Source of the DNA: Cyanobacteriota bacterium
GTDB taxonomy: Bacteria; Cyanobacteriota; Cyanobacteriia; PCC-6307; Cyanobiaceae
Direction: 5' to 3'
Assembly: GCA_026389265.1 (NCBI GenBank)
Contig: JAPLIE010000179.1
Location: 1 to 45,449 of the forward strand
Length of the DNA: 45,449 nucleotides
The notes below the pieces were generated by a model, which saw only the letters and a list, made by a program, of their open reading frames with translations, was not told the origin of the DNA and did no database searches. The translations under genes were made by a program, and so were the position numbers. Shown piece by piece: positions 1 through 9,011 of the stretch; the first letter of the stretch is position 1, and each line of letters starts with the position of its first letter.

Positions 1-1
1 G

Positions 2-241
2 GGCCATTACGCCGCCCCGATCGGCTGGATCGACAGCGAGGGGGATGCCGACCTGCGGGTGGCGATCCGCAGCGGCACCCTGCGGGGTCACCGGCTGGAG
101 CTCACCGCCGGAGCTGGCCTGGTGCGCGGCTCCCGGGCCGAAAAGGAACTCCAGGAGGTGGCCCTCAAGCTCGGGGTGCTGCAGCATCAGCTGAACCTGC
201 CGCTGCGGGCGGGCAGCGATCCAGGCGCCCTGCGGGCCTGA
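2..241 (+). CDS. menF: Isochorismate synthase, C-terminal end (partial)
   Basis: The frame is open from the first bases, so only the last 79 residues are present. Isochorismate synthase converts chorismate to isochorismate, the entry step to phylloquinone/menaquinone-type naphthoquinones. The fragment has the C-terminal signature of chorismate-binding enzymes: YAAPIGWID, then an Arg-Ser pair in VAIRSG, then LTAGAGLVRGS followed by a Glu-rich helix with ELQEV. The GWID and AGAGLV spacing fits MenF/EntC better than anthranilate synthase, which usually has a different motif at the GWID position. It ends 18 bp before the stop of the convergent gshB. Family assignment is firm; isochorismate synthase over salicylate synthase or PabB is an inference. 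Confidence 0.8.
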   Translation, partial: GHYAAPIGWIDSEGDADLRVAIRSGTLRGHRLELTAGAGLVRGSRAEKELQEVALKLGVLQHQLNLPLRAGSDPGALRA

Positions 242-259
242 TCTCCATACGGGCCGCGC

Positions 260-1303
260 TCAGAGCGCCAGCAAGCGCGCGATGGTGAGATCGGCCAGGG
301 GAATGCCGCCGAGCCTTTCCACCTCGCGCACCCCGGTGGGACTGGTCACATTGATCTCGCTGAGGCGCCCATCGATCACATCGATGCCCACAAAGAAGAG
401 CCCCTCGGCGCGCAGCACCGGCGCCAGTTCAGCGCAGATCTCCCGTTCCGCCTCACTCAGAGCGGCAGCTTCCGGAGCTCCGCCCACCGCCAGGTTGCTG
501 CGGAATTCGCCGCCCGTCGGCACCCGGTTCACCGCTCCAAGCGGCTCGCCATCCACCAACAGGATCCGCTTGTCGCCCGCCTTCACCCCCGGCAGGAAGG
601 CCTGCACCATCACCGGCAGGGCCTCCATCTGGGTAACCAGCTCCAGCAGGGCCCGCAAGCCCGGCGTACCGGCGGCGGCGAACACCACCCCCTGGCCGGC
701 CCGGCCTCCAAGCGGCTTGAGCACCACCTCGCCGTGCTCGGCCGTGAAGGCCTGCAGCTCATTCACCCGGCTGCTCACCAGGGTGGGGGCCATGCGGTGG
801 CTGAAGCGAAGCGAGCCCAGCTTCTCGTTCCAGGCGCGCAGGGCCGCTGGCCGATTGATCACCCGCACGCCACGGCGTTCAGCCAGATCCAGCAGATGGG
901 TGGCATAGAGGTAGGCCTCGTCCACCGGCGGATCCTTACGCATCCACACGGCCTGGAAGTGGTCGAGCGGCAGCAGTGTGGGCTCGCCGAGGCTGTACCA
1001 GGGCTGAGGCACCTCCCAGCCGGCTGCGGTGCAGCGGATCGGGGCGAGGCTCACAGGCTGGGCGCGGGCCCAGGCGCGATGGCCACCGCCACCGGCACCC
1101 CCGGGGAGGCCGGCGGCAGTCCGCTCCGGGGGCACCGGATCGGCGACCGCCGCGAGATCAGCGGGAGAGCACACCCAGGCTTGCAGACCCGCCCTTTCCG
1201 TTGCCTGGATCAGGGCCACGCTGGAATCCTTGGCCGGGTTGAGGCGGGTGATCGGATCGATCACGAAGAGATGACCCTCCCGGGCCACGGAGGCGGCGCT
1301 CAC
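260..1303 (-). CDS. gshB: Glutathione synthetase
   Basis: ATP-grasp ligase (347 aa) that joins gamma-glutamylcysteine and glycine to make glutathione in the cytoplasm. Visible family blocks are [16 protein letters not shown] at the N-terminus, the substrate/ATP region [33 protein letters not shown] (ATP-grasp glycine-rich loop), and the C-terminal metal/ATP site [14 protein letters not shown]. The start is GTG, overlapping the TGA of the upstream grxC as GTGA, so the two genes are translationally coupled and share a thiol-redox role. A Gly/Ala/Pro-rich stretch at about residues 55-82 ([10 protein letters not shown]) interrupts the N-terminal domain and looks like a low-complexity insertion relative to usual family members. 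Confidence 0.95.
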   Translation of the reverse strand: MSAASVAREGHLFVIDPITRLNPAKDSSVALIQATERAGLQAWVCSPADLAAVADPVPPERTAAGLPGGAGGGGHRAWARAQPVSLAPIRCTAAGWEVPQPWYSLGEPTLLPLDHFQAVWMRKDPPVDEAYLYATHLLDLAERRGVRVINRPAALRAWNEKLGSLRFSHRMAPTLVSSRVNELQAFTAEHGEVVLKPLGGRAGQGVVFAAAGTPGLRALLELVTQMEALPVMVQAFLPGVKAGDKRILLVDGEPLGAVNRVPTGGEFRSNLAVGGAPEAAALSEAEREICAELAPVLRAEGLFFVGIDVIDGRLSEINVTSPTGVREVERLGGIPLADLTIARLLAL

Positions 1304-1629
1304 GCCTCAATGCCAAGGAGCTGGTTGAGCCAGCCGGTGCGATCGAGTTCCATCAGGTCGTCGCAACCGCCGATGGCGCGATTGTTGACGAAGATCTGGG
1401 GGAGGGTGGTACGGCCTTCGGCCCGGCGGGTCATGGCCTGGCGGGCCATTTCATCACCATCGATCATGTATTCGTTATAGATCACACCCTTGCGATCCAG
1501 CAGACCTTTGGCGCGGATGCAGTAAGGGCAGAAGCGCCAGGTGTAAATCTCCACCTTCAGGCCCCCTTCCTCGCCCCCAAGCTCTTGATTCCGACCGGCT
1601 TCTGGAGCGGGACTGGGTTGTTGTGCCAT
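1300..1629 (-). CDS. grxC: Glutaredoxin 3-type dithiol glutaredoxin
   Basis: Glutaredoxin of 109 aa that reduces protein and glutathione mixed disulfides using glutathione. The core starts at [16 protein letters not shown], carrying the dithiol active site CPYC. The cis-Pro motif TLPQIFVN and the glutathione-binding IGGCDDL follow at the usual spacing. The ATG at 1629 was chosen because the 80 residues upstream in the same frame have no glutaredoxin character and run into the intergenic region. Even so, there is a non-conserved leader of about 25 residues before the fold. The gene lies directly upstream of gshB with a GTGA overlap, so cofactor synthesis and use are co-transcribed. Confidence 0.93.
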   Translation of the reverse strand: MAQQPSPAPEAGRNQELGGEEGGLKVEIYTWRFCPYCIRAKGLLDRKGVIYNEYMIDGDEMARQAMTRRAEGRTTLPQIFVNNRAIGGCDDLMELDRTGWLNQLLGIEA

Positions 1630-1682
1630 CCGGTGCTGCCGATCTCCAGGCTCGAAGAAGTTGTTGGTCAGTTTAGATCGTT

Positions 1683-1718
1683 CTCTCAGCAAGAGCATGG
1701 TCCTCTCAGCAAAAGCAT
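1683..1718. repeat. Two 16-nt direct repeats, 20 bp apart, between grxC and prfB
   Basis: CTCTCAGCAAGAGCAT at 1683-1698 recurs at 1703-1718 with one mismatch (G to A). The starts are exactly 20 bp apart, about two helical turns. The pair lies in the 196-bp region between the divergent genes grxC and prfB, where promoters for both must sit. It could be a pair of regulator-binding half-sites or just a local duplication; no named motif is recognised. Confidence 0.6.
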
Positions 1719-1825
1719 TGTCGCGACCCTTCTGCCCACTAGCAGGGTGCCATCGCCGGGCCGGGGGCGCCACCCAGCCCCATCGATCCCGGCTGGTACG
1801 GTCAGGAAACGTTGAACCGGCTCCG

Positions 1826-2951
1826 GTGCTCGACCTCACCGACTTCAAGCGCGACCTCTCGGAACTCACCGATCGCCTGGGCCATGCCCAGGACTGTCTT
1901 TGACGTACCGGCCCTGAAAGCCCGCCAGCGGGATCTGGAGCAGCTGGCCTCCCAGAGCGACTTCTGGGACGACCAGAAACAGGCCCAGTCCAAGATGCGC
2001 CAGCTCGATGAGGTGAAGGCCCAGCTCGAGCAGCTCGGCCGCTGGCAGGCCGCCATCGAGGACGGGCGCGCCACCCTGGAGCTCTATGACCTCGAACCCG
2101 ACGCCGACCTCCTGGAGGAATCCAACACCGCCCTGCAGGGCCTCAAGGCGGATCTCGACCGCTGGGAGCTTGAGCGCCTGCTGAGCGGCACCTACGACAA
2201 GGAGGGGGCGGTGCTCAGCATCAACGCCGGCGCCGGCGGCACCGACGCCCAGGACTGGGCGCTGATGCTGATGCGGATGTACACGCGCTGGGCCGAGGAC
2301 CACGGCATGAAGGTGAGCGTGGATGAGCTGAGCGAGGGCGAAGAGGCGGGGATCAAGAGCTGCACGATTGAGATCGATGGCCGCTACGCCTACGGCTACC
2401 TGCGCAATGAAAAGGGCACCCACCGGCTGGTGCGCATCTCGCCGTTCAACGCCAACGACAAACGTCAGACGAGCTTTGCCGGGGTGGAGGTGATGCCAAG
2501 AATTGACCAGGACGTGAAACTAGACATCCCCGACAAGGACCTGGAGATCACCACCTCCCGCTCCGGCGGCGCCGGCGGCCAGAACGTGAACAAGGTGGAG
2601 ACGGCCGTGCGCATCCTCCACGTCCCCACAGGTCTGGCGGTGCGCTGCACCCAGGAGCGCTCCCAGCTTCAGAACAAAGAGAAGGCGATGGCCCTGCTGA
2701 TGGCGAAGCTGCTGGTGATTGCCCAGGAGCAGCGGGCCGCCGAGATCTCCGACATCCGCGGTGACATCGTGGAGGCGGCGTGGGGGAACCAGATCCGCAA
2801 CTACGTGTTCCACCCCTACCAGATGGTGAAGGATCTGCGCACCCAGCAGGAAACCACCGACGTGCAGGGGGTGATGGACGGCGACCTCGATCCCTTCATC
2901 CAGGCCCTGCTGCGCCAGGGCGTGGAGGTGGGGGCGGAACCGGAGACTTAA
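1826..2951 (+). CDS. prfB: Peptide chain release factor 2, two frames joined by a +1 frameshift
   Basis: RF2 recognises UGA and UAA stop codons and triggers peptide release on the ribosome. The first 25 codons (GTG start at 1826; [19 protein letters not shown]) are in one frame and end at CTT TGA. The remaining 349 residues continue in the +1 frame from GAC ([15 protein letters not shown]), giving about 374 aa, normal for RF2. The second part has the stop-codon recognition tripeptide SPF (RISPFNAND) and the catalytic GGQ ([14 protein letters not shown]). There is no in-frame ATG for the first segment; GTG 1826 gives the N-terminus expected for cyanobacterial RF2. It converges on the small membrane protein gene, 22 bp away. 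Confidence 0.95.
1890..1904 (+). promoter_or_regulatory. Programmed +1 frameshift site of prfB
   Basis: The sequence AGGACTGTCTTTGAC holds the classic elements: a Shine-Dalgarno-like AGGA at 1890-1893, the slippery codon CTT at 1898-1900, in-frame stop TGA at 1901-1903, and C at 1904. Slow recognition of UGA when RF2 is scarce lets the ribosome slip from CUU to UUU and read GAC. This is the known autoregulatory circuit of prfB; the AGGA sits one base further from CTT than the AGGGGG of the well-studied E. coli site. Confidence 0.93.
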
Positions 2952-2973
2952 GCCGCCCATGGCGGCATGCCGT

Positions 2974-3438
2974 TCATGGCGAGGCTGGGCGCCGCAGAGC
3001 CAGCAGCCGCAGGCCAACCCCAACAGCCACCGGCAGACCCAGCCACTGCAGGCCAATCTCCGCCGCCAGGCGCACGCCCATGCCGCTGCGACTGGAGAGC
3101 GTCCAGCCCTTACCCAGCAGGCCCAGGTTCACCGCCGTGGTGGTTAGACAAGCTGCCAGCACCAGCAGGGCCAGCAGCAGCAAGGCAGCCAGCCCCTGAC
3201 TGACAAGCAGCTGATGGGGAGATGCCGGCCTCCGTTCCCCCCAGGTTGCCGCGGAGGTGAGCAGGATCGCCAGGAGTAGTCCCCAACGCACACCCCAGCC
3301 GCTGAACTCCCCCGGCTCGATCGGCATGTCCACGCTGAAATGGCGCACCAGCCTGAAAACGACCAACGAAGTGACCAGGGCCACCGGAATGCCTGCCGCG
3401 CCTGCCAGCAGTCGAGCGAACCGCGCGGAACGGATCAT
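2974..3438 (-). CDS. Small polytopic membrane protein of the surface-polysaccharide module
   Basis: A 154-aa protein that I cannot assign to a family. It has four probable membrane segments: residues about 8-30 (LLAGAAGIPVALVTSLVVF), 50-66, 82-103 (a Leu/Ala run) and 128-147. There are no obvious catalytic motifs. The ATG overlaps the TGA of the upstream beta-helix gene as ATGA, so it is the third cistron of a tightly coupled three-gene unit. Its job is presumably tied to the other two, for example assembly or export of a glycan. The gene ends just before the convergent prfB end. Confidence 0.7.
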   Translation of the reverse strand: MIRSARFARLLAGAAGIPVALVTSLVVFRLVRHFSVDMPIEPGEFSGWGVRWGLLLAILLTSAATWGERRPASPHQLLVSQGLAALLLLALLVLAACLTTTAVNLGLLGKGWTLSSRSGMGVRLAAEIGLQWLGLPVAVGVGLRLLALRRPASP

Positions 3439-5057
3439 GGCAGCGCTATCCAGCCTGCCCCCAGGAGCGGCAGCAATGCCCGGGTGGCTGGCTCCTGCCC
3501 TGGCCGATACCAGAATGGACCCGGGCGCTCGATCGCCAGGGGCACAAGCCCAGGCAGCCGCATGGGCGTGGAAGGACGGCCGAGCACTTGGGCCAGGCCT
3601 GCGGGGCCCTGCTCCGGCCTCGGCCAGGCCATCCAGGGGAACCTGACGACCCTGTTGTCGCGCCAGCCCATCCGAGGCAGCTCATGGAGACCCTCCTCGA
3701 CCCTCCGAACGGTAAACAGCAGATTGTTGTGCATGTGGAAGTCGCTGAGCGGTGAATCAGCCACGCTCCAGCCCAACTGATAGCCCACGAAAAGGTTGTG
3801 GTCGACACGCACGCGATGGCTCGGCCCACCCAACAGCTTCAACAAAACGCCGTTGCCATAGGCAGGCTCCTGCCTGGAATGGAGAAACACGTTGCCGCTG
3901 ATCCGCAACGGTCCCTGCCGGACGGGGCTGATGCCGAGGCTGTCCCAGGGATCCACAAACAGATTGTTGCGTACATCAAGATGGATGGCCGGCCCGTCGA
4001 ATTCGATCCCATCATCGGTGGTGTAGGCGATCAAGTTGGCTTCGATGCGATTGTGCCCGCCGACGGGAGAAAGCTTGATGCCATCTCCAGCCTGGGTGAT
4101 GATGTTGCTACGCACCAAAATGTCGCGGCCGCCCATCCAGGTAAGCGAGCAATTGGAATAGGGATAGACCTCCTTCCAGGTGAGCCAACCGTGGCGACGC
4201 CATTCGTACAGGGGGTAGCAATGGCTCAGGTTGTGTTCCACCAGCACATCCTTGACCGGACGCAGGCCCGAGGATTGTTTGATCGCCACGTCGGCACCGC
4301 TAAACAGGTTGCCCACGATCCGAACATGGCTGGTGTTCCACAGCTGGATCGCGGCTGTCACAGGGAAATCGAAGCTCAGATCACGGATCTCCACGTAAGG
4401 CGCCTCAACCCAGAGGCTGGCCACCTGGTGACCGCCTGAGCGCAGGCGAGCCGGAATCTCCCGGTTGATCTCCAGCCGATGCTGGCTGGGGGAACTGCCG
4501 TCCGGGAGGCAGAGACGGAGCTGCTCGCCGCTGGTCATCTGAAAAGTAGGCCAGGCTCCCGGCCGCTGACAGACGTCGTCGAACTGGGATGGCGATCCGG
4601 CCCGAAAGGCCATCACCCCATCCACGCGAAGGGCATCCACCCGCCACGGCACCCTGGTTTCAAAGGTGCGTCTCCCCTGGGGAATCCAACGCCAGGAGCT
4701 GGTCAGCGCGGGCTCGGCCGTGCCGGAGATCAGCGCCGTGCCTGGCACTGCCGCCTTCAAGATCAGAGGCCGTCCTGGGCTTCCCGCGCGCCGCAGTCGG
4801 ATGGTTTCGCGATAGACCCCAGGCCAGATCAACACCGTTTCACCAGCGGTGGCTATGTCGACCCCTCGCTGGATCGTGCGCACAGCCAACGCTCTTGTGC
4901 TGCCCGGCCAGGCGTCGAGGCCATCGGGTGCCACATGCACCACCCCCCGCCGCAGCCATGGCGTGGGAGGTTGCAGGTAAACCAGCACTGCGGACAGGCA
5001 GGCCGTGGCCGCTAGTGCCGATCGTGGCCGCGAGCTGCCCTGAAGCAGGGCCCTCAC
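3435..5057 (-). CDS. Secreted right-handed parallel beta-helix protein
   Basis: A 540-aa protein with an N-terminal hydrophobic segment (SALAATACLSAVLVYLQ) that serves as signal peptide or anchor. The first domain resembles the DUF1565-like opening of pectate-lyase-fold proteins (DGLDAWPGST..TIQRGVDIATAGETVLIWPGVYRE). The middle, about residues 220-430, has successive beta-helix coils recognisable by regularly spaced N-x-hydrophobic turns such as VRIVGNLFSGAD, ILVRSNIITQAGDG, RIEANLIAYTTDDG, LDVRNNLFVDPWD and LRISGNVFLHS. Such proteins bind, cleave or epimerise polysaccharides; no specific lyase or epimerase catalytic set can be assigned here. The GTG start overlaps the stop of the upstream ligase-like gene (GTGA), and the stop overlaps the next gene (ATGA). 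Confidence 0.82.
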   Translation of the reverse strand: MRALLQGSSRPRSALAATACLSAVLVYLQPPTPWLRRGVVHVAPDGLDAWPGSTRALAVRTIQRGVDIATAGETVLIWPGVYRETIRLRRAGSPGRPLILKAAVPGTALISGTAEPALTSSWRWIPQGRRTFETRVPWRVDALRVDGVMAFRAGSPSQFDDVCQRPGAWPTFQMTSGEQLRLCLPDGSSPSQHRLEINREIPARLRSGGHQVASLWVEAPYVEIRDLSFDFPVTAAIQLWNTSHVRIVGNLFSGADVAIKQSSGLRPVKDVLVEHNLSHCYPLYEWRRHGWLTWKEVYPYSNCSLTWMGGRDILVRSNIITQAGDGIKLSPVGGHNRIEANLIAYTTDDGIEFDGPAIHLDVRNNLFVDPWDSLGISPVRQGPLRISGNVFLHSRQEPAYGNGVLLKLLGGPSHRVRVDHNLFVGYQLGWSVADSPLSDFHMHNNLLFTVRRVEEGLHELPRMGWRDNRVVRFPWMAWPRPEQGPAGLAQVLGRPSTPMRLPGLVPLAIERPGPFWYRPGQEPATRALLPLLGAGWIALP

Positions 5058-6418
5058 GCCTCAAACGGCAGGGAGCGCCGCACCACCACCGCCAGCAGCA
5101 GGCTGAGCGGGAAAATCTCGGTCAAGTTCAAGGTCAGCGAGCAAAGCAGGAACAGCCCCAGGAATGGACGCGCTGTTCGATCCCGCCAGATACAGAAGAA
5201 AATCAGTCCCAGGAAGGCGCCAAGGGCAAGCAGACCCCCTTGAATCAAAAGGAGGATCCACATGGAATCGGTGGAATGGAGCACCTCGGGCATCGACAGG
5301 TTGGCCGAGAGCCATGGGTTAGATGCCAATGTCTCCTCAATTCGCAGTGCCAGCACGCCGCCGCTGCCAAGCCCGCGACCAAACAACAGTTCGGGCCAGC
5401 TGGCCGAATGCCAGGAGGCCAGCATCAGGGCTCCACGGCCAGTCAACGAATCCATCAACCCGGGACGTCCCAGCAGGTGGGGAAGACTCAGCAGCAAGGC
5501 CAGGCTGCCGCCAGCCCCCAGCAGCAAGCCGCCAACGCGGCGATAAAGGAGCCTGTCCCGGAGCAGCCGCTCCAGCGAGGGCATCCCCAGAAGCAGTGCC
5601 ATGGCAAACAAACCCGTACCTGAGCGGGCCAGCAGCAGTTGGGGCAGCACAGCAGCCACTAAGAGCCGGTGATGCCAACCCCTGTCAGAAAAGCCAAGGC
5701 AGAAGGCCAGCATCAGCACCATCACGACGCCGAGCGTGTTGGGCATCGTCACCAGGCCCACCATCCTTCCCGGCAGAGGCAGGCCGTGGAGCTGCGACAT
5801 CCGGCTCAGGGGCAGGCCCCGCATCGATTCCAGGATCAGGACGGGCAGATGAAGCAGGATCATCGCCGCCAAACTATTGCAAAGCAGCTGCCGCCGCCGG
5901 GGGGTGAGCAGCCAGCCGACTAGAGGGACTAGGGGCACCCAAAGAGTTCCCACAAGGCCGGTGAGTGCCCCGATGACGGAACCTTGTAGTCCTATCACCA
6001 GAGCCACCACCATGGAGATCTGCAGTGGTACCCATGGCACCAGCGATCGCCAGTGGGGTCGAAGCTGCCGATGGCGCAGTATCAGCAGGGCGGAGAACAG
6101 CAGCACCCCCACCATGACGCCGTACTTGAGCAGCTTCAGCAGCAGTTCAGCATCGCTGATCTGATAGAAACGAGCCACAGATATACTGTGCATCCTGCTC
6201 GGCTGCAAGGTCGATAGTGGAGAGGTTGGGCAGAAAACAGGCAGCCAAAAAGGTTGAATCGAAGCTGGGCAGAAGCGGGCCACTTCTTGTTGATAGACAG
6301 CGACATCAATCACGCCAATGCGGCGCAGATAGAAAGGCAAGCCGTTGATCACCCAGGCCACCACAACCGCCACTACCAGCTGCAGGGCCCTCCCGTTGAG
6401 CCTGCTCACATAGGCCAT
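5054..6418 (-). CDS. O-antigen ligase/polymerase-like polytopic membrane protein
   Basis: A 454-aa integral membrane protein with about ten or more hydrophobic segments. It starts at MAYVSRLNGRALQLVVAVVV; the open frame extends 150 codons further upstream but without protein-like character. The layout matches the Wzy/WaaL (O-antigen polymerase/ligase) class: many helices, then a periplasmic loop around LLARSGTGLFAMALLLG and TGRGALMLASWHSASWPELLFGRGLGSGG. The motif T-G-R followed by a W and a G-x-G-x-G region is typical of that loop. Such enzymes join or polymerise lipid-linked glycans outside the membrane. First gene of the three-gene unit that continues with the beta-helix protein. Polymerase versus ligase cannot be decided. 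Confidence 0.75.
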   Translation of the reverse strand: MAYVSRLNGRALQLVVAVVVAWVINGLPFYLRRIGVIDVAVYQQEVARFCPASIQPFWLPVFCPTSPLSTLQPSRMHSISVARFYQISDAELLLKLLKYGVMVGVLLFSALLILRHRQLRPHWRSLVPWVPLQISMVVALVIGLQGSVIGALTGLVGTLWVPLVPLVGWLLTPRRRQLLCNSLAAMILLHLPVLILESMRGLPLSRMSQLHGLPLPGRMVGLVTMPNTLGVVMVLMLAFCLGFSDRGWHHRLLVAAVLPQLLLARSGTGLFAMALLLGMPSLERLLRDRLLYRRVGGLLLGAGGSLALLLSLPHLLGRPGLMDSLTGRGALMLASWHSASWPELLFGRGLGSGGVLALRIEETLASNPWLSANLSMPEVLHSTDSMWILLLIQGGLLALGAFLGLIFFCIWRDRTARPFLGLFLLCSLTLNLTEIFPLSLLLAVVVRRSLPFEA

Positions 6419-6664
6419 TGAGCCAGGGATCGTCGCTGGCGAAGCCGTGGGAGCAGGGACCTGCGGACCGCTGGCGGCTAAGACCCGGGCGGACCGCTGG
6501 CCGATCCTGCTTGACAAGGTGAACCACCTCGAAGCTTGGAAATGTATTCGAGACAGGGGCTGGTCCCACCTGGGCAACCAGAGCCAGAGACCCTGCCCTC
6601 GCTCCTCCGGGCCCGGGTTGCGCCTGCGGCGGTGCCACACTTTCATCCCAGCCTCCCGAGCCCC

Positions 6665-6880
6665 ATGGCCTCCCCACCCTCCCAGGCCCCGAGCGGCGCT
6701 CCCGCTGCCGGCTCTCCCGCGGATGGAACGGCTGCTCCCGCCAGCTTTGTGAAGTTGGCCATGCGCAACATGGTGCGCAAGGGCCGCCAGAGCCTGGTTC
6801 ACTTCGGCCTCACCGCCCTGGGCTTCACCGGATTCATGGTGTTCGTGGCCTGGTTGGGACGGCCCCACCTGCCCCAGTGA
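6665..6880 (+). CDS. DUF3285-type small cyanobacterial membrane protein
   Basis: A 71-aa protein with a disordered Ala/Pro-rich start, then FVKLAMRNMVRKGRQSLVHF and one membrane segment (GLTALGFTGFMVFVAWLG). The basic segment followed by a single helix near the C-terminus matches the small cyanobacterial DUF3285 family, whose function is unknown. The ATG at 6665 is preferred over upstream starts because the preceding residues look random. Its TGA overlaps the GTG start of ybeY, and the pair is commonly adjacent in picocyanobacteria (recollection, not searched). Confidence 0.75.
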   Translation: MASPPSQAPSGAPAAGSPADGTAAPASFVKLAMRNMVRKGRQSLVHFGLTALGFTGFMVFVAWLGRPHLPQ

Positions 6881-7461
6881 GGCCGACCCCGCCCGTTCAG
6901 CGGCAGCCCCCGGCCCCGGAGGTGGATCTGGCTTTCCGCCTGGAAAGCGGCGATGGCCTCTCCCTGCCAGCCGATCTGGCCGACCTGCTGGCGAGGGCCG
7001 GCGAGTACGGAGGCGCTGCGGCCGAAGGCTGCTGGCAGCCCCTGTTCAGCCGATGGCTGGCCCAGCTGGCGGGGGAGCTGCCGGCCGAACTCCATGCCAG
7101 CGCCTACAGCCTGGGCCTGCTGCTCACCGATGACGCCACCATCGCCGCCCTCAACGGGCAATGGCGCCAGCGCCCCGAGCCCACCGACGTGCTGTCCTTC
7201 GCCGCCCAGGAGGAGTGCGAAGACGGCCGACCCCTCCCGCCCCTCCCAGCCGGGCTGGAAACGTGCCTTGAGCTCGGTGACATCGTGATCTCCCTGGAAA
7301 CCGCCGCCCGCCAGGCGGAAGCCCACGACCACAGCCTCGCCGAGGAGCTGCTGTTCCTCGCCAGCCATGGGCTATTGCACCTGCTGGGCTGGGACCATCC
7401 CGATGAAGCCAGCCTCGCCACCATGCTCTCCCGGCAAGAGGCGCTGATCACCGGAGCGTGA
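6877..7461 (+). CDS. ybeY: Endoribonuclease YbeY (rRNA maturation factor)
   Basis: Single-domain zinc endoribonuclease of 194 aa that acts in 16S rRNA 3'-end processing and ribosome quality control. The diagnostic zinc site is near the C-terminus: SHGLLHLLGWDHPDE, fitting HGxLHLxGxDH with three histidines. The upstream block LLTDDATIAALNGQWR..PTDVLSFA and the strand motif LGDIVISLETA are also family hallmarks. The first 35 residues or so are extra and poorly conserved. GTG start, overlapping the stop of the DUF3285 gene (GTGA), so coupled to it; dgkA follows 88 bp later. Confidence 0.95.
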   Translation: MRPTPPVQRQPPAPEVDLAFRLESGDGLSLPADLADLLARAGEYGGAAAEGCWQPLFSRWLAQLAGELPAELHASAYSLGLLLTDDATIAALNGQWRQRPEPTDVLSFAAQEECEDGRPLPPLPAGLETCLELGDIVISLETAARQAEAHDHSLAEELLFLASHGLLHLLGWDHPDEASLATMLSRQEALITGA

Positions 7462-7549
7462 GAGGGAAACCTCCGGGAGCCTGGGCCTCTCCGCCCGCGG
7501 CCCCGGGACCTCCGGCCGATGTTGCAACGGTGACAAGGGAGTGCCGGCC

Positions 7550-8080
7550 ATGGGCATTAGGGTGCAGAACTGTGGGACCGGTTACCGCGCACCCATGCTC
7601 GTTCCAGAACCCTCTCATCCCCCGCTCCGGGACCGAAACAGCCCACGCTCCATCCCCCTGGAATCGGATGGGCATCGCAAGGGACGCCGGATGCGGGTGG
7701 GGGCCTGGAAGGTGGCCGGAGACCTGCCCGCCAGTTTCCGCTACGCCGCCCAAGGGCTGGCCTACAGCTTCGCCAGCCAGCGCAATTTCCGCATCCATGT
7801 GATCACCGGAGCCCTGGTGTTCCTGCTCGGTGTCTGGCTGCAGCTCAGCTTGGATCGGCTTGCGGTGCTGGTGCTCACCGTGGCGGCCGTGCTGGTGCTT
7901 GAACTGCTCAATACCGCTACCGAAGCTGTCGTGGACCTAGCCATCGGGCGCCAATTCCATCCCCTGGCCCGCATCGCCAAGGATTGCGCCGCCGCCGCGG
8001 TTCTGGTGGCGGCCCTCTCCTCGATGATGATTGCCTTGCTGCTGCTCGTGCCGCCCCTCCTCACCCGGCTGGGCTTCTAA
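7550..8080 (+). CDS. dgkA: Undecaprenol/diacylglycerol kinase, DgkA family
   Basis: Small integral membrane kinase of 176 aa; Gram-positive and cyanobacterial members of this family usually phosphorylate undecaprenol, Gram-negative ones diacylglycerol. The active-site motif [13 protein letters not shown] lies in the second membrane segment, followed by [16 protein letters not shown] and a third helix. There are three hydrophobic segments from residue 83 on. A ribosome-binding site AAGGGAG at 7535-7541 lies 8 nt before the ATG, which decides this start. It creates an N-terminal extension of about 50 residues that does not look conserved; an alternative start is Met at 7691. Substrate is inferred from the lineage. 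Confidence 0.9.
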   Translation: MGIRVQNCGTGYRAPMLVPEPSHPPLRDRNSPRSIPLESDGHRKGRRMRVGAWKVAGDLPASFRYAAQGLAYSFASQRNFRIHVITGALVFLLGVWLQLSLDRLAVLVLTVAAVLVLELLNTATEAVVDLAIGRQFHPLARIAKDCAAAAVLVAALSSMMIALLLLVPPLLTRLGF

Positions 8081-8288
8081 GTTCACCCTCCAAGCAGCCT
8101 TCCTCACACGCCATCCGCCTCCTTGCTCCGACAAGCTGAGAAGGGGCCGCCCACGAGCCTCTGCAAGGCCTCGCCGCGGAAAGCATTCAGCCTTTAGCCC
8201 GACCCCTCGTGGATCGCCGCTTCGCCAGAATCCAAGCCCCGGGCCGCCCTTCGGCGTCAGCCCGCCGCTCGGCCCCTTCTCCCGCCCC

Positions 8289-8891
8289 ATGTTCCTGGTT
8301 CTCGACAACTACGACAGCTTCACCTTCAACCTGGTGCAGTACCTGGGCGAGCTGGCCACAGGCCATCCCCTCGCCGCCGACCTGCGGGTGGAACGCAATG
8401 ACGCCCTGGATGTCGAGCAGATCCGGGCGCTGAATCCGGCAGCGATCTTGATCTCACCCGGTCCCGGCGATCCAAACCAGGCGGGTGTGTGCCTGGAGGT
8501 TCTGCGGCAGCTGGGTCCCACGGTGCCGATCCTGGGAGTCTGCCTCGGGCACCAGTGCCTCGCCCAGGTGTTTGGAGGCAAGGTGGTGCGGGCCCGCGAA
8601 TTGATGCACGGCAAGACCTCACCGGTTCACCACGGCGGCCGGGGGGTGTTCCGGGGGCTGCCCGATCCCCTCACCGCCACCCGTTATCACAGCCTGATCG
8701 CCGAGCGCGAGAGCCTGCCCGACTGCCTGGAGGTGACGGCCTGGCTGGAGGACGGCACGATCATGGGCCTGGCCCACCGGGACCATCCCCATCTGCAGGG
8801 CGTGCAGTTTCACCCGGAGAGCGTGCTCACCCAGCACGGCCACCAGCTCCTGGCCAACTTTCTCGAGCTCGCGGCCGAGCGGCAGTGCTGA
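8289..8891 (+). CDS. trpG: Anthranilate/aminodeoxychorismate synthase, glutaminase component II
   Basis: Class I glutamine amidotransferase of 200 aa that supplies ammonia to anthranilate synthase (tryptophan) and probably also to aminodeoxychorismate synthase (folate). The catalytic triad is visible: nucleophile Cys in [11 protein letters not shown], and His-Glu in QFHPESVLT. The N-terminal [19 protein letters not shown] and [12 protein letters not shown] are classic for TrpG/PabA. The start at [11 protein letters not shown] is fixed by homology; the open frame upstream is not protein-like. The TrpE partner is not adjacent, which fits a shared TrpG/PabA subunit. The 208 bp upstream holds no other gene. 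Confidence 0.93.
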   Translation: MFLVLDNYDSFTFNLVQYLGELATGHPLAADLRVERNDALDVEQIRALNPAAILISPGPGDPNQAGVCLEVLRQLGPTVPILGVCLGHQCLAQVFGGKVVRARELMHGKTSPVHHGGRGVFRGLPDPLTATRYHSLIAERESLPDCLEVTAWLEDGTIMGLAHRDHPHLQGVQFHPESVLTQHGHQLLANFLELAAERQC

Positions 8892-9011
8892 GGGCTCCCC
8901 AGCGGGGGCAGGGGCGTTATCTTTCCCCACAGTACCCGTCGCGGCGGTGAACCCTTGCAGCGCTGCTAGTTTCGCGCCACTGCCGGGGCCCTTGGGGGCC
9001 CATGCCCGCCC

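Noticed and set aside
282..1480. Long plus-strand open frames over gshB and grxC
   Set aside because: Antisense shadows; Arg/Pro/Gln-rich with no family pattern, while the minus-strand frames are clear enzymes.
1300..1869. Longer grxC starting at 1869
   Set aside because: The extra 80 residues lack glutaredoxin character and would overlap the divergent prfB start.
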